From the NCBI GenBank assembly GCA_034112445.1, contig JAWUVI010000015.1, positions 26,800-90,799 of the forward strand: a DNA stretch of 64,000 nucleotides. The letters are read 5' to 3'. Below the pieces are notes generated by a model. That model was not told where the DNA came from, ran no database searches, and saw only the letters and a program-made list of their open reading frames with translations. The stretch is from Pelagadaptatus sp034112445 (lineage in GTDB: Bacteria; Pseudomonadota; Gammaproteobacteria; Pseudomonadales; Cellvibrionaceae). The position numbers and the translations under genes are program-made. Shown piece after piece: positions 1 to 8,644 of the stretch (positions within the stretch are counted from its first letter, which is position 1; each line of letters opens with the position of its first letter).

Positions 1-1680
1 AAAGTGATCCAAAGAAAGACTCGCTCCTTGTTCTGCAATCATTTCAGCAAATGCTCTTACATCAACCTCGCTGGCCACCAGAGCCTGCTCTGGCAATTCT
101 AAAATGAGATTGTTAGCAAACTCGTTATGCGCAGCTAAAAACTCTTTCACCCACGAAACGAAATTTGAATCGGCTATAGAGCGCGGAGAAATATTAATAC
201 ACAACTTCCCATTGCTGTGCGTCAAAGCATGGTCAGATAATAACTCAATCATAAGCATGTCGATGACTGATAACATATTGAAGCGCTCTGCCATCGGTAA
301 AAATACGCCAGCACTTAACAACTGATCGCCATCATTCAACCGGCATAATACTTCTTGATGTAAAACAGTTTTACCATCAACACCAAAAACAGGCTGCAAT
401 TGAAAGCTGAACATTCTTTTAGCCACGGCATCATGCAAAAAAGCTTTCCATTCACTAGCCGATCTAGCGCTGCCATCCACACTGATATTATTAGCCCACT
501 GCACACTGTTTTTACCTTGATGCTGGGCTTGCCGAAGAGCCAAATCAGCTTCTTCAAGCAAACCATTGCCCAACATTACTTGGCCAGAAAAAACGACGCC
601 CACATGCACAGAAAGTTTTTCATCATCTATGAACCAGCTAATTTCCTGCATTTTGGTAAACATTTTTTCAATAAGAGACTGCGATTCATCTTGACTCACA
701 ATAGGTGCAAACACACAAAGATCCGCGCCGCCTCGACGCGATAAAATGGCATGTTCTGCCACAGAAAAACTGTCGACCAAAACCGCCGCCAGTTCTTTTA
801 GGCATTGATCGCCTGCATCCCGGCCATTGCGCTCATTCAATCCTTGCAAACCGCTAACTTGCAACAGCAGCATAATCCCTGAACTGCCGCCCCGTTCTGA
901 CTTAAGGAAAGCGTCCATCCTTGAATCAAAATCGCGCCGATTGGACAATTGCGTCACTGGGTCAAGATAAGCCTGGCGATGCAGAGCTTCGGTTAACTCT
1001 ACCTGCTCTTGGAACATAGCTTGAATCTTCTTCACCATACGATTCATAGCCATCACCATACGTTTTAATTCTGGCGTACGCGGCAAGCTGTCTTGAATTG
1101 GAAATTCTCTTCGACAAATTGCCTCCGCTTGAATTTCAACTTTTCGCAAGGGGCGCAAAAGGAACTTCAGTCCTATACCTGCCAAACCATAACTCAGCAC
1201 AGCTGTCACCATAAACAGCCATAGCTGCTCATTGAACATCCGCCATAAATCACGATAGGCATAACCCGTATGACTAATGACATCAACCGTACCCAAACGA
1301 AACCACCCTGAAATAACCTCCGAATGTCCAGAAGGCTCGGGTAAATCCATGATTTCGATAAACCAGCTCGGCACACCTTCGACTTCAATCGGCTGCTTTT
1401 TGGTGATGTTCATATCACCCGACAAGCTTTTATATGATATTTCACGGTAATAACCCCGATCAAAAACCACATCAATAAATGAACCTATTTGCGCTTCATC
1501 CTTATCTTGAGCAACATGTGAAATAGTCAAGCCGAGCGACGTCGCCGTATCTTCAGCATGCACTTGAATCTGCTGAAAAATATTACCGCGAGCATTAAAG
1601 ACGCTCACAAACACGTTACCTGCCATTAAAAAAATAATCAGGATGGTTATAGCAATTACCAACTGTCTATATAAAGTCAC
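1..1680 (-). CDS. LapD-like cyclic-di-GMP receptor, C-terminus cut by window edge
   Basis: The reading frame is open from a GTG at 1680 (GGGAT upstream) to base 1, giving 560 residues without the C-terminus. Order: N-terminal membrane segment (LVIAITILIIFLMAG), a periplasmic domain containing GYYREI, a second membrane segment, a HAMP-like linker, GGDEF-like and EAL-like domains. Both signatures are degraded: RRGGADL stands where GGDEF would be, EVLCRL where EALxRW would be, and the last visible residues are LDHF instead of DDFG. This matches Pseudomonas LapD, an inside-out receptor that binds c-di-GMP through an inactive EAL domain and sequesters the adhesin protease LapG. The LapD assignment rests on remembered family sequence. 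LapG is not next door on the visible side. It could instead be another membrane GGDEF/EAL receptor. Confidence 0.72.
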   Translation of the reverse strand, partial: MTLYRQLVIAITILIIFLMAGNVFVSVFNARGNIFQQIQVHAEDTATSLGLTISHVAQDKDEAQIGSFIDVVFDRGYYREISYKSLSGDMNITKKQPIEVEGVPSWFIEIMDLPEPSGHSEVISGWFRLGTVDVISHTGYAYRDLWRMFNEQLWLFMVTAVLSYGLAGIGLKFLLRPLRKVEIQAEAICRREFPIQDSLPRTPELKRMVMAMNRMVKKIQAMFQEQVELTEALHRQAYLDPVTQLSNRRDFDSRMDAFLKSERGGSSGIMLLLQVSGLQGLNERNGRDAGDQCLKELAAVLVDSFSVAEHAILSRRGGADLCVFAPIVSQDESQSLIEKMFTKMQEISWFIDDEKLSVHVGVVFSGQVMLGNGLLEEADLALRQAQHQGKNSVQWANNISVDGSARSASEWKAFLHDAVAKRMFSFQLQPVFGVDGKTVLHQEVLCRLNDGDQLLSAGVFLPMAERFNMLSVIDMLMIELLSDHALTHSNGKLCINISPRSIADSNFVSWVKEFLAAHNEFANNLILELPEQALVASEVDVRAFAEMIAEQGASLSLDHF

Positions 1681-1765
1681 TGTTTATCCCACTTTGGTCA
1701 TTCGTTGAGTTACTAACACTATAGCAATTCAGTTCACCTATTCACCACTGCAATTAACCAAGTAA

Positions 1766-2449
1766 TTACAAAGGTGGTAATAATACTATTTTAGGCTCGG
1801 CCGCCACACGAATATTTCCTCTCACCCGATAACCTGTAGCTGCAAGCCGCAATTGCTGATAAAGCCAACGACCCTCAAGATCATTACGCGCCACAATCAA
1901 AACACTTTCGTCTGACTGCTGAATTCTTTGGGCAAGAGATCTCAATAATGATTTGAGTGCGTCACTGCGGACATTCAAATCTCGCCTACTCAGTATGAAT
2001 TCATTGTCGCTATCCATTCCTTTAAGCCTAGCCTGGCGGCTAAACGATTCATCAACGGCCGCTTGCAGCTCTGACAGCAAAGGATTCTGACCATTAATGC
2101 GTTGCGCCGCGGCAAGTAATGTTTTGGCCCTTGCTGGCTTATCTCTTTTCAACGCCTCTCGAGCCAAAGTTACATACCGTAAAATTATTAACTGCAGACC
2201 GCTCTTAGCTTGTGCATTTTCAGGCTGGAGCTTCAATACTCCCTGGAATCGATCGTAGGCATTATTACCATAGGGGGACATCAATCGATCCGCCAACACA
2301 TCACGTTCGGCCTGCGCCAATAAGCCAGTAATGACCAGCTGCTTTTCGACTGCCGCCAAATTAGTTGCCGTCATTACTGGTTCACGTGGCGCAGTGACAC
2401 AGCCACCCAAAAATAGGATAACGGCCACGTAAAATATTTTGCAGACCAT
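1766..2449 (-). CDS. Putative lipoprotein with TPR-like helical region
   Basis: I do not recognise the family. The ATG at 2449 gives 227 residues starting with a lipoprotein signal (MVCKIFYVAVILFLGGC, lipobox LGGC), so the mature protein should be lipid-anchored. The frame is open further upstream to 2551, but that extension would bury the signal peptide. A TTG at residue 20 of the longer frame has a GGAG six bases upstream, so the start is not settled. Residues about 50-125 look helical and TPR-like (YDRFQGVLKLQPENAQAKSG). The C-terminal 60 residues (SVLIVARNDLEGRWLYQQLR) look like a small alpha/beta domain. It lies 85 bp upstream of the LapD-like gene on the same strand and may be cotranscribed with it, but it does not look like LapG. 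Confidence 0.6.
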   Translation of the reverse strand: MVCKIFYVAVILFLGGCVTAPREPVMTATNLAAVEKQLVITGLLAQAERDVLADRLMSPYGNNAYDRFQGVLKLQPENAQAKSGLQLIILRYVTLAREALKRDKPARAKTLLAAAQRINGQNPLLSELQAAVDESFSRQARLKGMDSDNEFILSRRDLNVRSDALKSLLRSLAQRIQQSDESVLIVARNDLEGRWLYQQLRLAATGYRVRGNIRVAAEPKIVLLPPL

Positions 2450-2599
2450 ACCTTTAAACTTTAATCGCCTAACTCGCCCACTGATCCCAATCAAAAGAAA
2501 CTCCAAACCTAATTCAATGTCGTTATAAGGCGACTCGTTGTAAGATGGCACGAAGCACCATCAACTGTACGTTAAAATAGTCATTTTGACAGATATTCA

Positions 2600-4513
2600 G
2601 TGACTCTCAACTCCTTAAATAAAAACAGCATAACAATGGCCTCTACATATAAAACAACTCAAACAACGGCAATTCACTCCACTATCCCACTAATCATTGT
2701 CAGCTTATTGTTAGCTTGCTTTAGCTCAATTAGTTTCGCGCAAGCCAGCACTACCCAATGGGGGGAGAGTCTTTTCACCACGCCATCATTAGACTCAACA
2801 ATTATAAATTTAGACTCAACAGCTATAACCTTCTTACCCGTTGAACAAGCCTATCAACTTAGCGCCACCCAAATTAATGAAGACACATTACAGATAAACT
2901 GGGAAATTGCTCCAGGATATTATCTCTACAAACATCAAATCAAAGCACACCGATTAAACAACGCGGAGCCGATTACGCTCGAACTCCCCGCAGGGGAAAT
3001 CAAATACGATGAGGTTTTTGAAAAAGACCTTGAAGTCTATTATCAACGACTCAGATACCAAGTTAACGCCAATCAAACCACCGTTTTATTATCTCAAGGC
3101 TGCGCCGACGCAGGCCTATGCTATCCACCACAAACACATCATATAACGCTTGATCCTTATAGCGGTGTAACCACCATTACTAACACCGATCAACTCAATA
3201 CCCAACCTCTATCAAATCAGGGCTCATCAAGCCAAAACTCGTTAATAAGCAGATCCGGCTCAACAACCAACTCCAACTCAACCAACAATCCCGATTCAAC
3301 CAGCAAGCCCGACATGGATCCATTGTTAATTTTGAGCAGCATGTTTGCAGCACTTATAGGCGGTATTTTCCTCAACTTAATGCCGTGTGTATTCCCTGTT
3401 TTGTCTTTGAAAGCACTCAGTTTGATGCAAGCTCATCACGGATCCCACAAACAACATATCCATGGCTGGATGTATACCGCAGGCTGTATCAGTACATTTT
3501 GCTTAGTCGCCTTAGTTATGATCACTTTACGCAACAGCGGCCAACTCATCGGCTGGGGGTTTCAACTGCAATCCCCTATATTTGTCGCATTGCTCGCCTA
3601 TTTATTTTTCACCATGAGTCTACTGCTGTTAAGTAGCCGAACCTTGATAGGCAGCCAAATAACCAACCTCGGACAATCGCTCACCCAAGGCCACAGCTAT
3701 AAAGCCTCCTTTTTTACCGGCTCACTTGCAACCGTAGTTGCCAGTCCCTGCACAGCTCCTTTTATGGGTGCTGCTTTAGGCTACGCCATTACACTACCAA
3801 CCTTCGCCGGCCTGTGTATTTTTGCCGCCTTAGGCTTCGGAATGGCTCTACCGTTTTTAATATTGAGCTACTCGCCTAAGCTCGCTGAGATGATGCCAAG
3901 CCCAGGCCAATGGATGGAAAATCTAAAACAATTCTTAGCCTTTCCCTTACTGCTTACAGCTGTCTGGTTATTGTGGGTACTTGGCCGACAAACCAATAGC
4001 GATATCATCATTGGGATTATCTGCGGGGCTGTATTTATAGCTATGGGCGCATGGTTTTATAACATCAAAAAATCCATCGCTATTATTTTCTTTTTATTAG
4101 CGCTGCTGCCGCTCACTAATATCTCAAGCGATAAAAGCTTTCAAACCAACTCCCCCCTCGAAAATGGATGGGAAGTTTACACCGAGCAAAGACTCCAGCA
4201 GCTTTTGCAAAGCAATACCCCTATATTTGTAAACTTAACCGCCGACTGGTGTATTACTTGTCTCGCTAACGAAAAAGTCGCACTTAATACCGATGCGAGC
4301 AAAGCCGCATTTAACGCTGCAGGTGTAGTCAAACTAAAAGGCGATTGGACTAACTACAACCCAGAAATAACTCAATTGCTCAACAGATTTGGACGCAATG
4401 GAGTTCCGCTCTATATATTTTACCCTCGGGCAACCGACTCGAAATTCCCCGCCCCTCAAGTATTACCTCAAATACTCAGTCAAGAAACCATCATTAACAC
4501 CATAAAGCCTTAA
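2600..4513 (+). CDS. dsbD: Thiol:disulfide interchange protein DsbD
   Basis: Inner-membrane reductant conduit that passes electrons from cytoplasmic thioredoxin to periplasmic DsbC/DsbG and cytochrome c maturation. All three modules are visible in 637 residues. The signal peptide ends near SFAQA. The alpha domain has the cysteine pair CADAGLC (about 168/174). The multi-helix beta domain has its two redox cysteines in NLMPCVFP (about 263) and ASPCTAPF (about 384). The C-terminal thioredoxin-like gamma domain has WCITC (about 551/554). A Ser/Thr/Asn-rich linker (about 200-238) joins alpha to beta. The start is uncertain: GTG at 2600 or ATG at 2636, both with weak ribosome sites. The ATG gives a more usual signal peptide. 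Confidence 0.95.
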   Translation: MTLNSLNKNSITMASTYKTTQTTAIHSTIPLIIVSLLLACFSSISFAQASTTQWGESLFTTPSLDSTIINLDSTAITFLPVEQAYQLSATQINEDTLQINWEIAPGYYLYKHQIKAHRLNNAEPITLELPAGEIKYDEVFEKDLEVYYQRLRYQVNANQTTVLLSQGCADAGLCYPPQTHHITLDPYSGVTTITNTDQLNTQPLSNQGSSSQNSLISRSGSTTNSNSTNNPDSTSKPDMDPLLILSSMFAALIGGIFLNLMPCVFPVLSLKALSLMQAHHGSHKQHIHGWMYTAGCISTFCLVALVMITLRNSGQLIGWGFQLQSPIFVALLAYLFFTMSLLLLSSRTLIGSQITNLGQSLTQGHSYKASFFTGSLATVVASPCTAPFMGAALGYAITLPTFAGLCIFAALGFGMALPFLILSYSPKLAEMMPSPGQWMENLKQFLAFPLLLTAVWLLWVLGRQTNSDIIIGIICGAVFIAMGAWFYNIKKSIAIIFFLLALLPLTNISSDKSFQTNSPLENGWEVYTEQRLQQLLQSNTPIFVNLTADWCITCLANEKVALNTDASKAAFNAAGVVKLKGDWTNYNPEITQLLNRFGRNGVPLYIFYPRATDSKFPAPQVLPQILSQETIINTIKP

Positions 4514-4541
4514 AAACAGTATTTTTAGTAGCATATTCAAG

Positions 4542-4682
4542 GATTTTGGCGACAAAAGAGTAAATTCAGACTTAAATAACCGCTACTTCGCCAATCATGC
4601 CGACAAAAGACTAATTTCTACTAAACACACCATCAGATATAACTTATTTACTGCCAACGTCGGCAAATCTGTCGCTAAAATC
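4542..4682. repeat. Nested inverted and direct repeats in the dsbD-aroQ gap
   Basis: The 280-bp gap before aroQ contains an outer inverted repeat, GATTTTGGCGACA (4542-4554) against TGTCGCTAAAATC (4670-4682), 12 of 13 matching. Inside it is a second pair, TGCCGAC (4598-4604) and GTCGGCA (4659-4665). The segment starting GGCGACAAAAGA (4548) also recurs as a near-direct copy, GCCGACAAAAGA (4599). The spacing would suit a structured leader or a cluster of binding sites for the aroQ-accBC transcript, but I recognise no known element. Confidence 0.45.
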
Positions 4683-4793
4683 AGTTAATTTCACAAAAGT
4701 TGAATTTTACCCTAGACTCTTAATCAGAATTTATTCAAAATATGACCAGTCGTTCACCAAAATAGATATGCCCACTGAAAGCAGGATCAACCG

Positions 4794-5234
4794 ATGGCAA
4801 GCATTTTAGTATTACACGGACCCAATCTAAACTTACTGGGGACTCGTGAACCTGAAATATACGGACATGAAACTCTCGCCGATATTGATCAGCGTCTGAC
4901 TGATCTATGTCTGGCTCAAGGACACCATTTACAAGCAATGCAAAGTAATGCCGAATATGAGCTTATTGATCGAATTCACGACGCTCGCGCAGAAGGTATT
5001 AATTTTATCCTATTCAACCCTGCGGCATTTACTCATACCAGTGTTGCCTTACGTGACGCTCTTAGTGCGGTAGAAATTCCTTTTATAGAGATTCACCTAT
5101 CAAACACTCACGCTCGCGAAGAGTTTCGTCAACACTCCTTCTTTTCCGATATTGCCGAAGGGGTTATTTGCGGTTTTGGCGCGCAGAGCTACGAACTGGC
5201 TCTAACAGCCGCCTTAAGTAAATTTGAAAGCTAA
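4794..5234 (+). CDS. aroQ: Type II 3-dehydroquinate dehydratase
   Basis: Converts 3-dehydroquinate to 3-dehydroshikimate in the shikimate pathway; type II enzymes are small dodecamers. The 146-residue length is typical. The family N-terminus is clear (LVLHGPNLNLLGTREPEIYG), with the catalytic tyrosine in EIYG. AFTHTSVALRDAL holds the substrate-binding Asn/His environment, EIHLSNTHAREEFR the next conserved segment, and the C-terminus has CGFGAQSYELAL. ATG at 4794 has AGGA about 8 bases upstream. It is followed at short distance by accB and accC, the common gammaproteobacterial order, so probably one operon. Confidence 0.97.
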   Translation: MASILVLHGPNLNLLGTREPEIYGHETLADIDQRLTDLCLAQGHHLQAMQSNAEYELIDRIHDARAEGINFILFNPAAFTHTSVALRDALSAVEIPFIEIHLSNTHAREEFRQHSFFSDIAEGVICGFGAQSYELALTAALSKFES

Positions 5235-5286
5235 ATTTGAAAGCTAGCACACACACTCACACAGAATTAACCAGAGGGTAGAAACA

Positions 5287-5730
5287 ATGGATATCCGTAA
5301 GATAAAAAAACTCATCGAGCTCCTTGAAGAGTCTGATATTGGCGAAATAGAAATTAAAGAGGGTGAAGAATCCGTACGCATAAGCCGTGGTAACAATCAC
5401 CTAGCGCCACAAATGTATGCAGCACCAGCTCCCGCTGCAGCTCCTCTCGCTGCAGCAGTAGAAGCACCAACAGAGAAAGACAGCCAAAGCTTGAGCGGCC
5501 ACTTAATTAAATCACCCATGGTCGGATCTTACTATTCATCTCCGAGTCCTGGCTCACCTGCATTTATAAAAGTCGGCCAGCACGTTAAAGCCGGCGACGT
5601 AGTTTGCATTATTGAAGCAATGAAAATGATGAATCAAATTGAAGCCGATAAATCCGGTGTTATTGAAGCTATTCTAGTGGAAGATGGCCAACCGGTAGAG
5701 TTTGATCAGCCTCTGGTCACCATTGTCTAA
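5287..5730 (+). CDS. accB: Biotin carboxyl carrier protein of acetyl-CoA carboxylase
   Basis: Carries biotin for acetyl-CoA carboxylase, the committed step of fatty acid synthesis. It has 147 residues: an N-terminal region (MDIRKIKKLIELLEESDIGE), an Ala/Pro-rich flexible linker (about 42-62) and a C-terminal biotinyl domain with the biotin-accepting lysine in EAMKMMN. The BCCP thumb region (SPSPGSPAFIKVGQHV) is present. The ATG has a GAGGGTAGAAACA ribosome site. It lies between aroQ and accC. Confidence 0.97.
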   Translation: MDIRKIKKLIELLEESDIGEIEIKEGEESVRISRGNNHLAPQMYAAPAPAAAPLAAAVEAPTEKDSQSLSGHLIKSPMVGSYYSSPSPGSPAFIKVGQHVKAGDVVCIIEAMKMMNQIEADKSGVIEAILVEDGQPVEFDQPLVTIV

Positions 5731-5770
5731 GCAGAGACTTTTTTGCAGGACAACCTCAGAGGAATTTCAC

Positions 5771-7114
5771 ATGTTTAAAAAAATATTGATCGCTAACAGA
5801 GGCGAAATTGCACTGCGCATTTTACGCGCCTGTAAAGAGTTAGGTATTCAAACCGTCGCAGTCCACTCTCAAGTTGACCGTGATTTAAAACACGTTCGAC
5901 TAGCCGACGAATCTGTTTGCATCGGTCCAAACCCTTCGACCGACAGCTACCTAAACATCCCACGTATCATCAGCGCCATGGAAATTACAGACTCTGTTGC
6001 CGTGCATCCTGGGTATGGATTTTTAGCCGAAAACGCTGATTTCGCCGAGCAGGTACAAAAAAGTGGGTTCACTTTTATCGGCCCAAGTGCCGACGTTATT
6101 CGCTTAATGGGCGATAAAGTTTGTGCCATTGCGGCCATGAAAAAATCAGGTGTGCCAACAGTGCCTGGCTCGAATGGCCCACTGCCTGACGACAAAGAAA
6201 AATGCCTGCAATTCGGCCGCGACATTGGCTATCCAGTCATCATCAAAGCAGCTTCAGGAGGTGGTGGTCGAGGTATGCGTACCGTGCACACCGAATCTGC
6301 TTTGCTTAACAGCATCCGCATAACCAAGTCAGAAGCGGCGGCGGCATTTGGAGATGACACGGTCTACATGGAAAAGTTTTTACAAAATCCTCGCCATGTA
6401 GAAGTCCAGGTAATGTCAGACGGGCAAGGCAACGCTATTCACCTTGGCGACAGAGATTGTTCTATGCAACGCCGCCATCAAAAAGTATTGGAAGAAGCTC
6501 CAGCCCCCGATATTGATCCCGCAGCTCGAGAAAAAGTCTACGAGGCTTGCGTGAGCGCCTGCATTGAAATTGGCTACCGCGGAGCGGGTACGTTTGAATT
6601 TTTATATGAAGATGGCGAGTTCTACTTCATTGAAATGAATACCCGCATACAAGTTGAGCATCCCGTTACCGAAATGGTTACCGGTATTGATTTGATTAAA
6701 GAACAGATTCGCGTCTGTTCTGGCGAACCACTCTCTTTTAAGCAAGAAGACATTGTCATCCGTGGTCATTCTTTTGAGTGCCGAATCAACGCTGAAGACC
6801 CTAAAACTTTCATGCCTTGTCCCGGTACAGTGACTACCTATCATCCCCCAGGTGGTTTAGGTGTGCGGGTAGACTCACATCTTTACAGTGGTTATACCGT
6901 GCCGCCAAACTACGACTCCATGATTGCAAAAATCATCACCTATGCCGAAACTCGCGAAGTAGCATTAAGCCGCATGCGCAGCGCATTGGATGAATTGGTC
7001 ATTGAAGGGATTCGCACTAATACCCCTTTGCAACGCAAACTCACACGGGATCAAGGCTTTGCTAAAGGCGGTGTTAACATTCATTACCTTGAGAAGAAAT
7101 TGGGCATGCAATAA
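5771..7114 (+). CDS. accC: Biotin carboxylase subunit of acetyl-CoA carboxylase
   Basis: ATP-dependent carboxylation of BCCP-biotin. The ATG at 5771 (AGAGGAATTTCAC upstream) gives 447 residues beginning MFKKILIANRGEIALRIL, the family's usual start. The frame is open further upstream, but that part overlaps the end of accB and is not family-like. ATP-grasp features are visible: the glycine-rich loop ASGGGGRGMR, EKFLQNPRHVEVQV, EMNTRIQVEHPVTEMVTG (catalytic Glu, Asn and Arg) and the C-terminal carboxylase domain (GHSFECRINAEDP). It follows accB by 40 bp and ends at a strong terminator. Confidence 0.97.
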   Translation: MFKKILIANRGEIALRILRACKELGIQTVAVHSQVDRDLKHVRLADESVCIGPNPSTDSYLNIPRIISAMEITDSVAVHPGYGFLAENADFAEQVQKSGFTFIGPSADVIRLMGDKVCAIAAMKKSGVPTVPGSNGPLPDDKEKCLQFGRDIGYPVIIKAASGGGGRGMRTVHTESALLNSIRITKSEAAAAFGDDTVYMEKFLQNPRHVEVQVMSDGQGNAIHLGDRDCSMQRRHQKVLEEAPAPDIDPAAREKVYEACVSACIEIGYRGAGTFEFLYEDGEFYFIEMNTRIQVEHPVTEMVTGIDLIKEQIRVCSGEPLSFKQEDIVIRGHSFECRINAEDPKTFMPCPGTVTTYHPPGGLGVRVDSHLYSGYTVPPNYDSMIAKIITYAETREVALSRMRSALDELVIEGIRTNTPLQRKLTRDQGFAKGGVNIHYLEKKLGMQ

Positions 7115-7140
7115 TTTTTATTTGCCTGTTTTTGCCAAGC

Positions 7141-7172
7141 AATAAAAAACCCGCAGCAGCGGGTTTTTTATT
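7141..7172. terminator. Bidirectional intrinsic terminator between accC and the MscS gene
   Basis: AAAAAACCCGC, loop AGCA, GCGGGTTTTTT. The 11-bp stem is flanked by A and T runs, so it can end both the accC transcript (+) and the converging MscS-family transcript (-). Confidence 0.92.
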
Positions 7173-7189
7173 GCTCAAGAGAACTACAA

Positions 7190-8011
7190 CTAGCCAACTT
7201 GATTCACATGTAAATCCATTTGCGGGTATGGAATGCCAATATTCAACTCATCAAATCTAATCTTAATGGCCTCGGTCAAATCAAACTTAACCCCCCAATA
7301 ATCGGCACTTTTAACCCAAGGCCGCAAGACTAAATTCACCGAAGAATCGGCTAACTCTGCTACCGCGATAGTAACCGCCGGATCTTTTAAAATTCGCTCT
7401 TCGGCATTAACCAATTCGTGCAAGGTTTGTTTAACCAGAGACAAATCTGCGTCATAACTCACCCCCACAACCATATCAACACGACGCTCAGGCAAAGCTG
7501 AATAATTGGTAATATTACTGCTCATGATGGCGTTATTAGCAACAATAACTAATTTATTATCACCCGTTGTCAGGATTGTTGAGAAAATAGAAATCTCTTT
7601 TACTACACCGCTGGTACCACCAGCCTCAACAAAATCACCTGCTTTAAATGGACGAAATAAAATCAACAGCACTCCGGCAGCAAAATTAGCCAACGAGCCC
7701 TGTAAAGCCAAACCAATAGCAAGGCCAGCCGCACCTATAATGGCCACAAACGATGTTGTTTGTATGCCTAACTGCCCCAATACCGCAACAATAACAACAG
7801 CAAACAACACGTAATAACAGATGTTGCGAGTAAATCGGGATACCGTAGAATCAATTTTTTTAGCTGCCATGCCCTTTTCTAATACATCAGCCACCGTATT
7901 AGCTAGCCATTTTCCCACAATATAAATAACTATCGCCAGCAATAGCTTAACCCCGTAAACCATAACCAGATCGGTCATCATCGTCATTGTTTTTTCTACA
8001 TCAATTTCCAT
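7190..8011 (-). CDS. MscS-family small mechanosensitive channel
   Basis: Inner-membrane channel that opens under membrane tension to release solutes on hypo-osmotic shock. It has 273 residues, the compact MscS architecture: three N-terminal membrane segments, the pore helix TM3 in GAAGLAIGLALQGSLANFAAG, and the beta domain start FRPFKAGDFVEAGG. The last part (VNLVLRPWVKSADYWGVKF) is the cytoplasmic cage. ATG at 8011 has AGGGG upstream. It is the last gene before the accC terminator and lies 15 bp after the Smr gene, so probably cotranscribed with it. Confidence 0.93.
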   Translation of the reverse strand: MEIDVEKTMTMMTDLVMVYGVKLLLAIVIYIVGKWLANTVADVLEKGMAAKKIDSTVSRFTRNICYYVLFAVVIVAVLGQLGIQTTSFVAIIGAAGLAIGLALQGSLANFAAGVLLILFRPFKAGDFVEAGGTSGVVKEISIFSTILTTGDNKLVIVANNAIMSSNITNYSALPERRVDMVVGVSYDADLSLVKQTLHELVNAEERILKDPAVTIAVAELADSSVNLVLRPWVKSADYWGVKFDLTEAIKIRFDELNIGIPYPQMDLHVNQVG

Positions 8012-8026
8012 GTTAATTATCCCCTT

Positions 8027-8551
8027 TTAATTTGAATTTTTGCGTAACAAAACATACGTAGCTCCCAGGCCACCATGTTGATTTTGCGCCGAATGAAATG
8101 CCAAAACAGAATCTATTTGTGGCAGCCAATTATTCACACAACTTTTTAATACAGCTGGCTGTTTACGGCCTTCCCCTTTGCCATGGGTAATCAAACCGTA
8201 CCGTATATTACACTGCAAACAATCTTGCACGAATCGGTTCAACGCCGTACGCGCTTGCTCTACCGTATGTCCGTGTAGATCAAGGCATGCATCAAGCGGG
8301 TACTTACCTTGACGCAAGCTTTTAAACACTCCGTGTTGAATACCAACCCGCTGAAAACTCAATACTGCATTCGGTTCTACCGGCTCAAAAAACTCGCCAG
8401 ACAACTCATTAAGCTCACTCTCAAGCTCATGAGCCGCGGCTTTGCGTCGTGCCTCTAATGCCAAGTTAGGTATGGTATTTTTTGCCAGCGCGACTTTATC
8501 AGACGGTTTGATCTTCTGCACGCCCAACATAGCTTTTTTGAAATCAGGCAT
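8027..8551 (-). CDS. Smr-domain protein (YdaL/SmrA-like)
   Basis: It has 174 residues with an N-terminal charged region and a C-terminal Smr domain, shown by LDLHGHTVEQA, LITHGKGEG and the tail HGGLGATYVLLRK. Smr domains are nucleic-acid-binding or nicking modules also found in MutS2; the stand-alone forms in gammaproteobacteria have been linked to nuclease activity and mRNA or ribosome quality control. The start lies inside an 18-bp tandem repeat whose last copy carries the only ATG (ACCATGCCTGA against ACCATTCCTGA). The frame stays open upstream through two more units to a TAG. Confidence 0.88.
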   Translation of the reverse strand: MPDFKKAMLGVQKIKPSDKVALAKNTIPNLALEARRKAAAHELESELNELSGEFFEPVEPNAVLSFQRVGIQHGVFKSLRQGKYPLDACLDLHGHTVEQARTALNRFVQDCLQCNIRYGLITHGKGEGRKQPAVLKSCVNNWLPQIDSVLAFHSAQNQHGGLGATYVLLRKNSN

Positions 8552-8598
8552 GGTTTTTATCTCAGGAATGGTTTCTATCTCAGGAATGGTTTCTATCT
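8545..8598. repeat. Three tandem 18-bp repeats across the smr start codon
   Basis: Units 8545-8562, 8563-8580 and 8581-8598. The last two are identical (CAGGAATGGTTTCTATCT) and the first differs at two positions. Read on the minus strand they are in frame with the Smr gene. Only the copy nearest the gene has the T-to-G change that makes ATG. Confidence 0.95.
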
Positions 8599-8644
8599 AT
8601 TGAAATAACAGTCGACATAACCTCTTGCATAACGCTTGGCATAA

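Noticed and set aside
5702..5770. Longer accC start overlapping the end of accB
   Set aside because: The ATG at 5771 has a ribosome site and gives the exact family N-terminus; the extension is accB sequence read in another frame.
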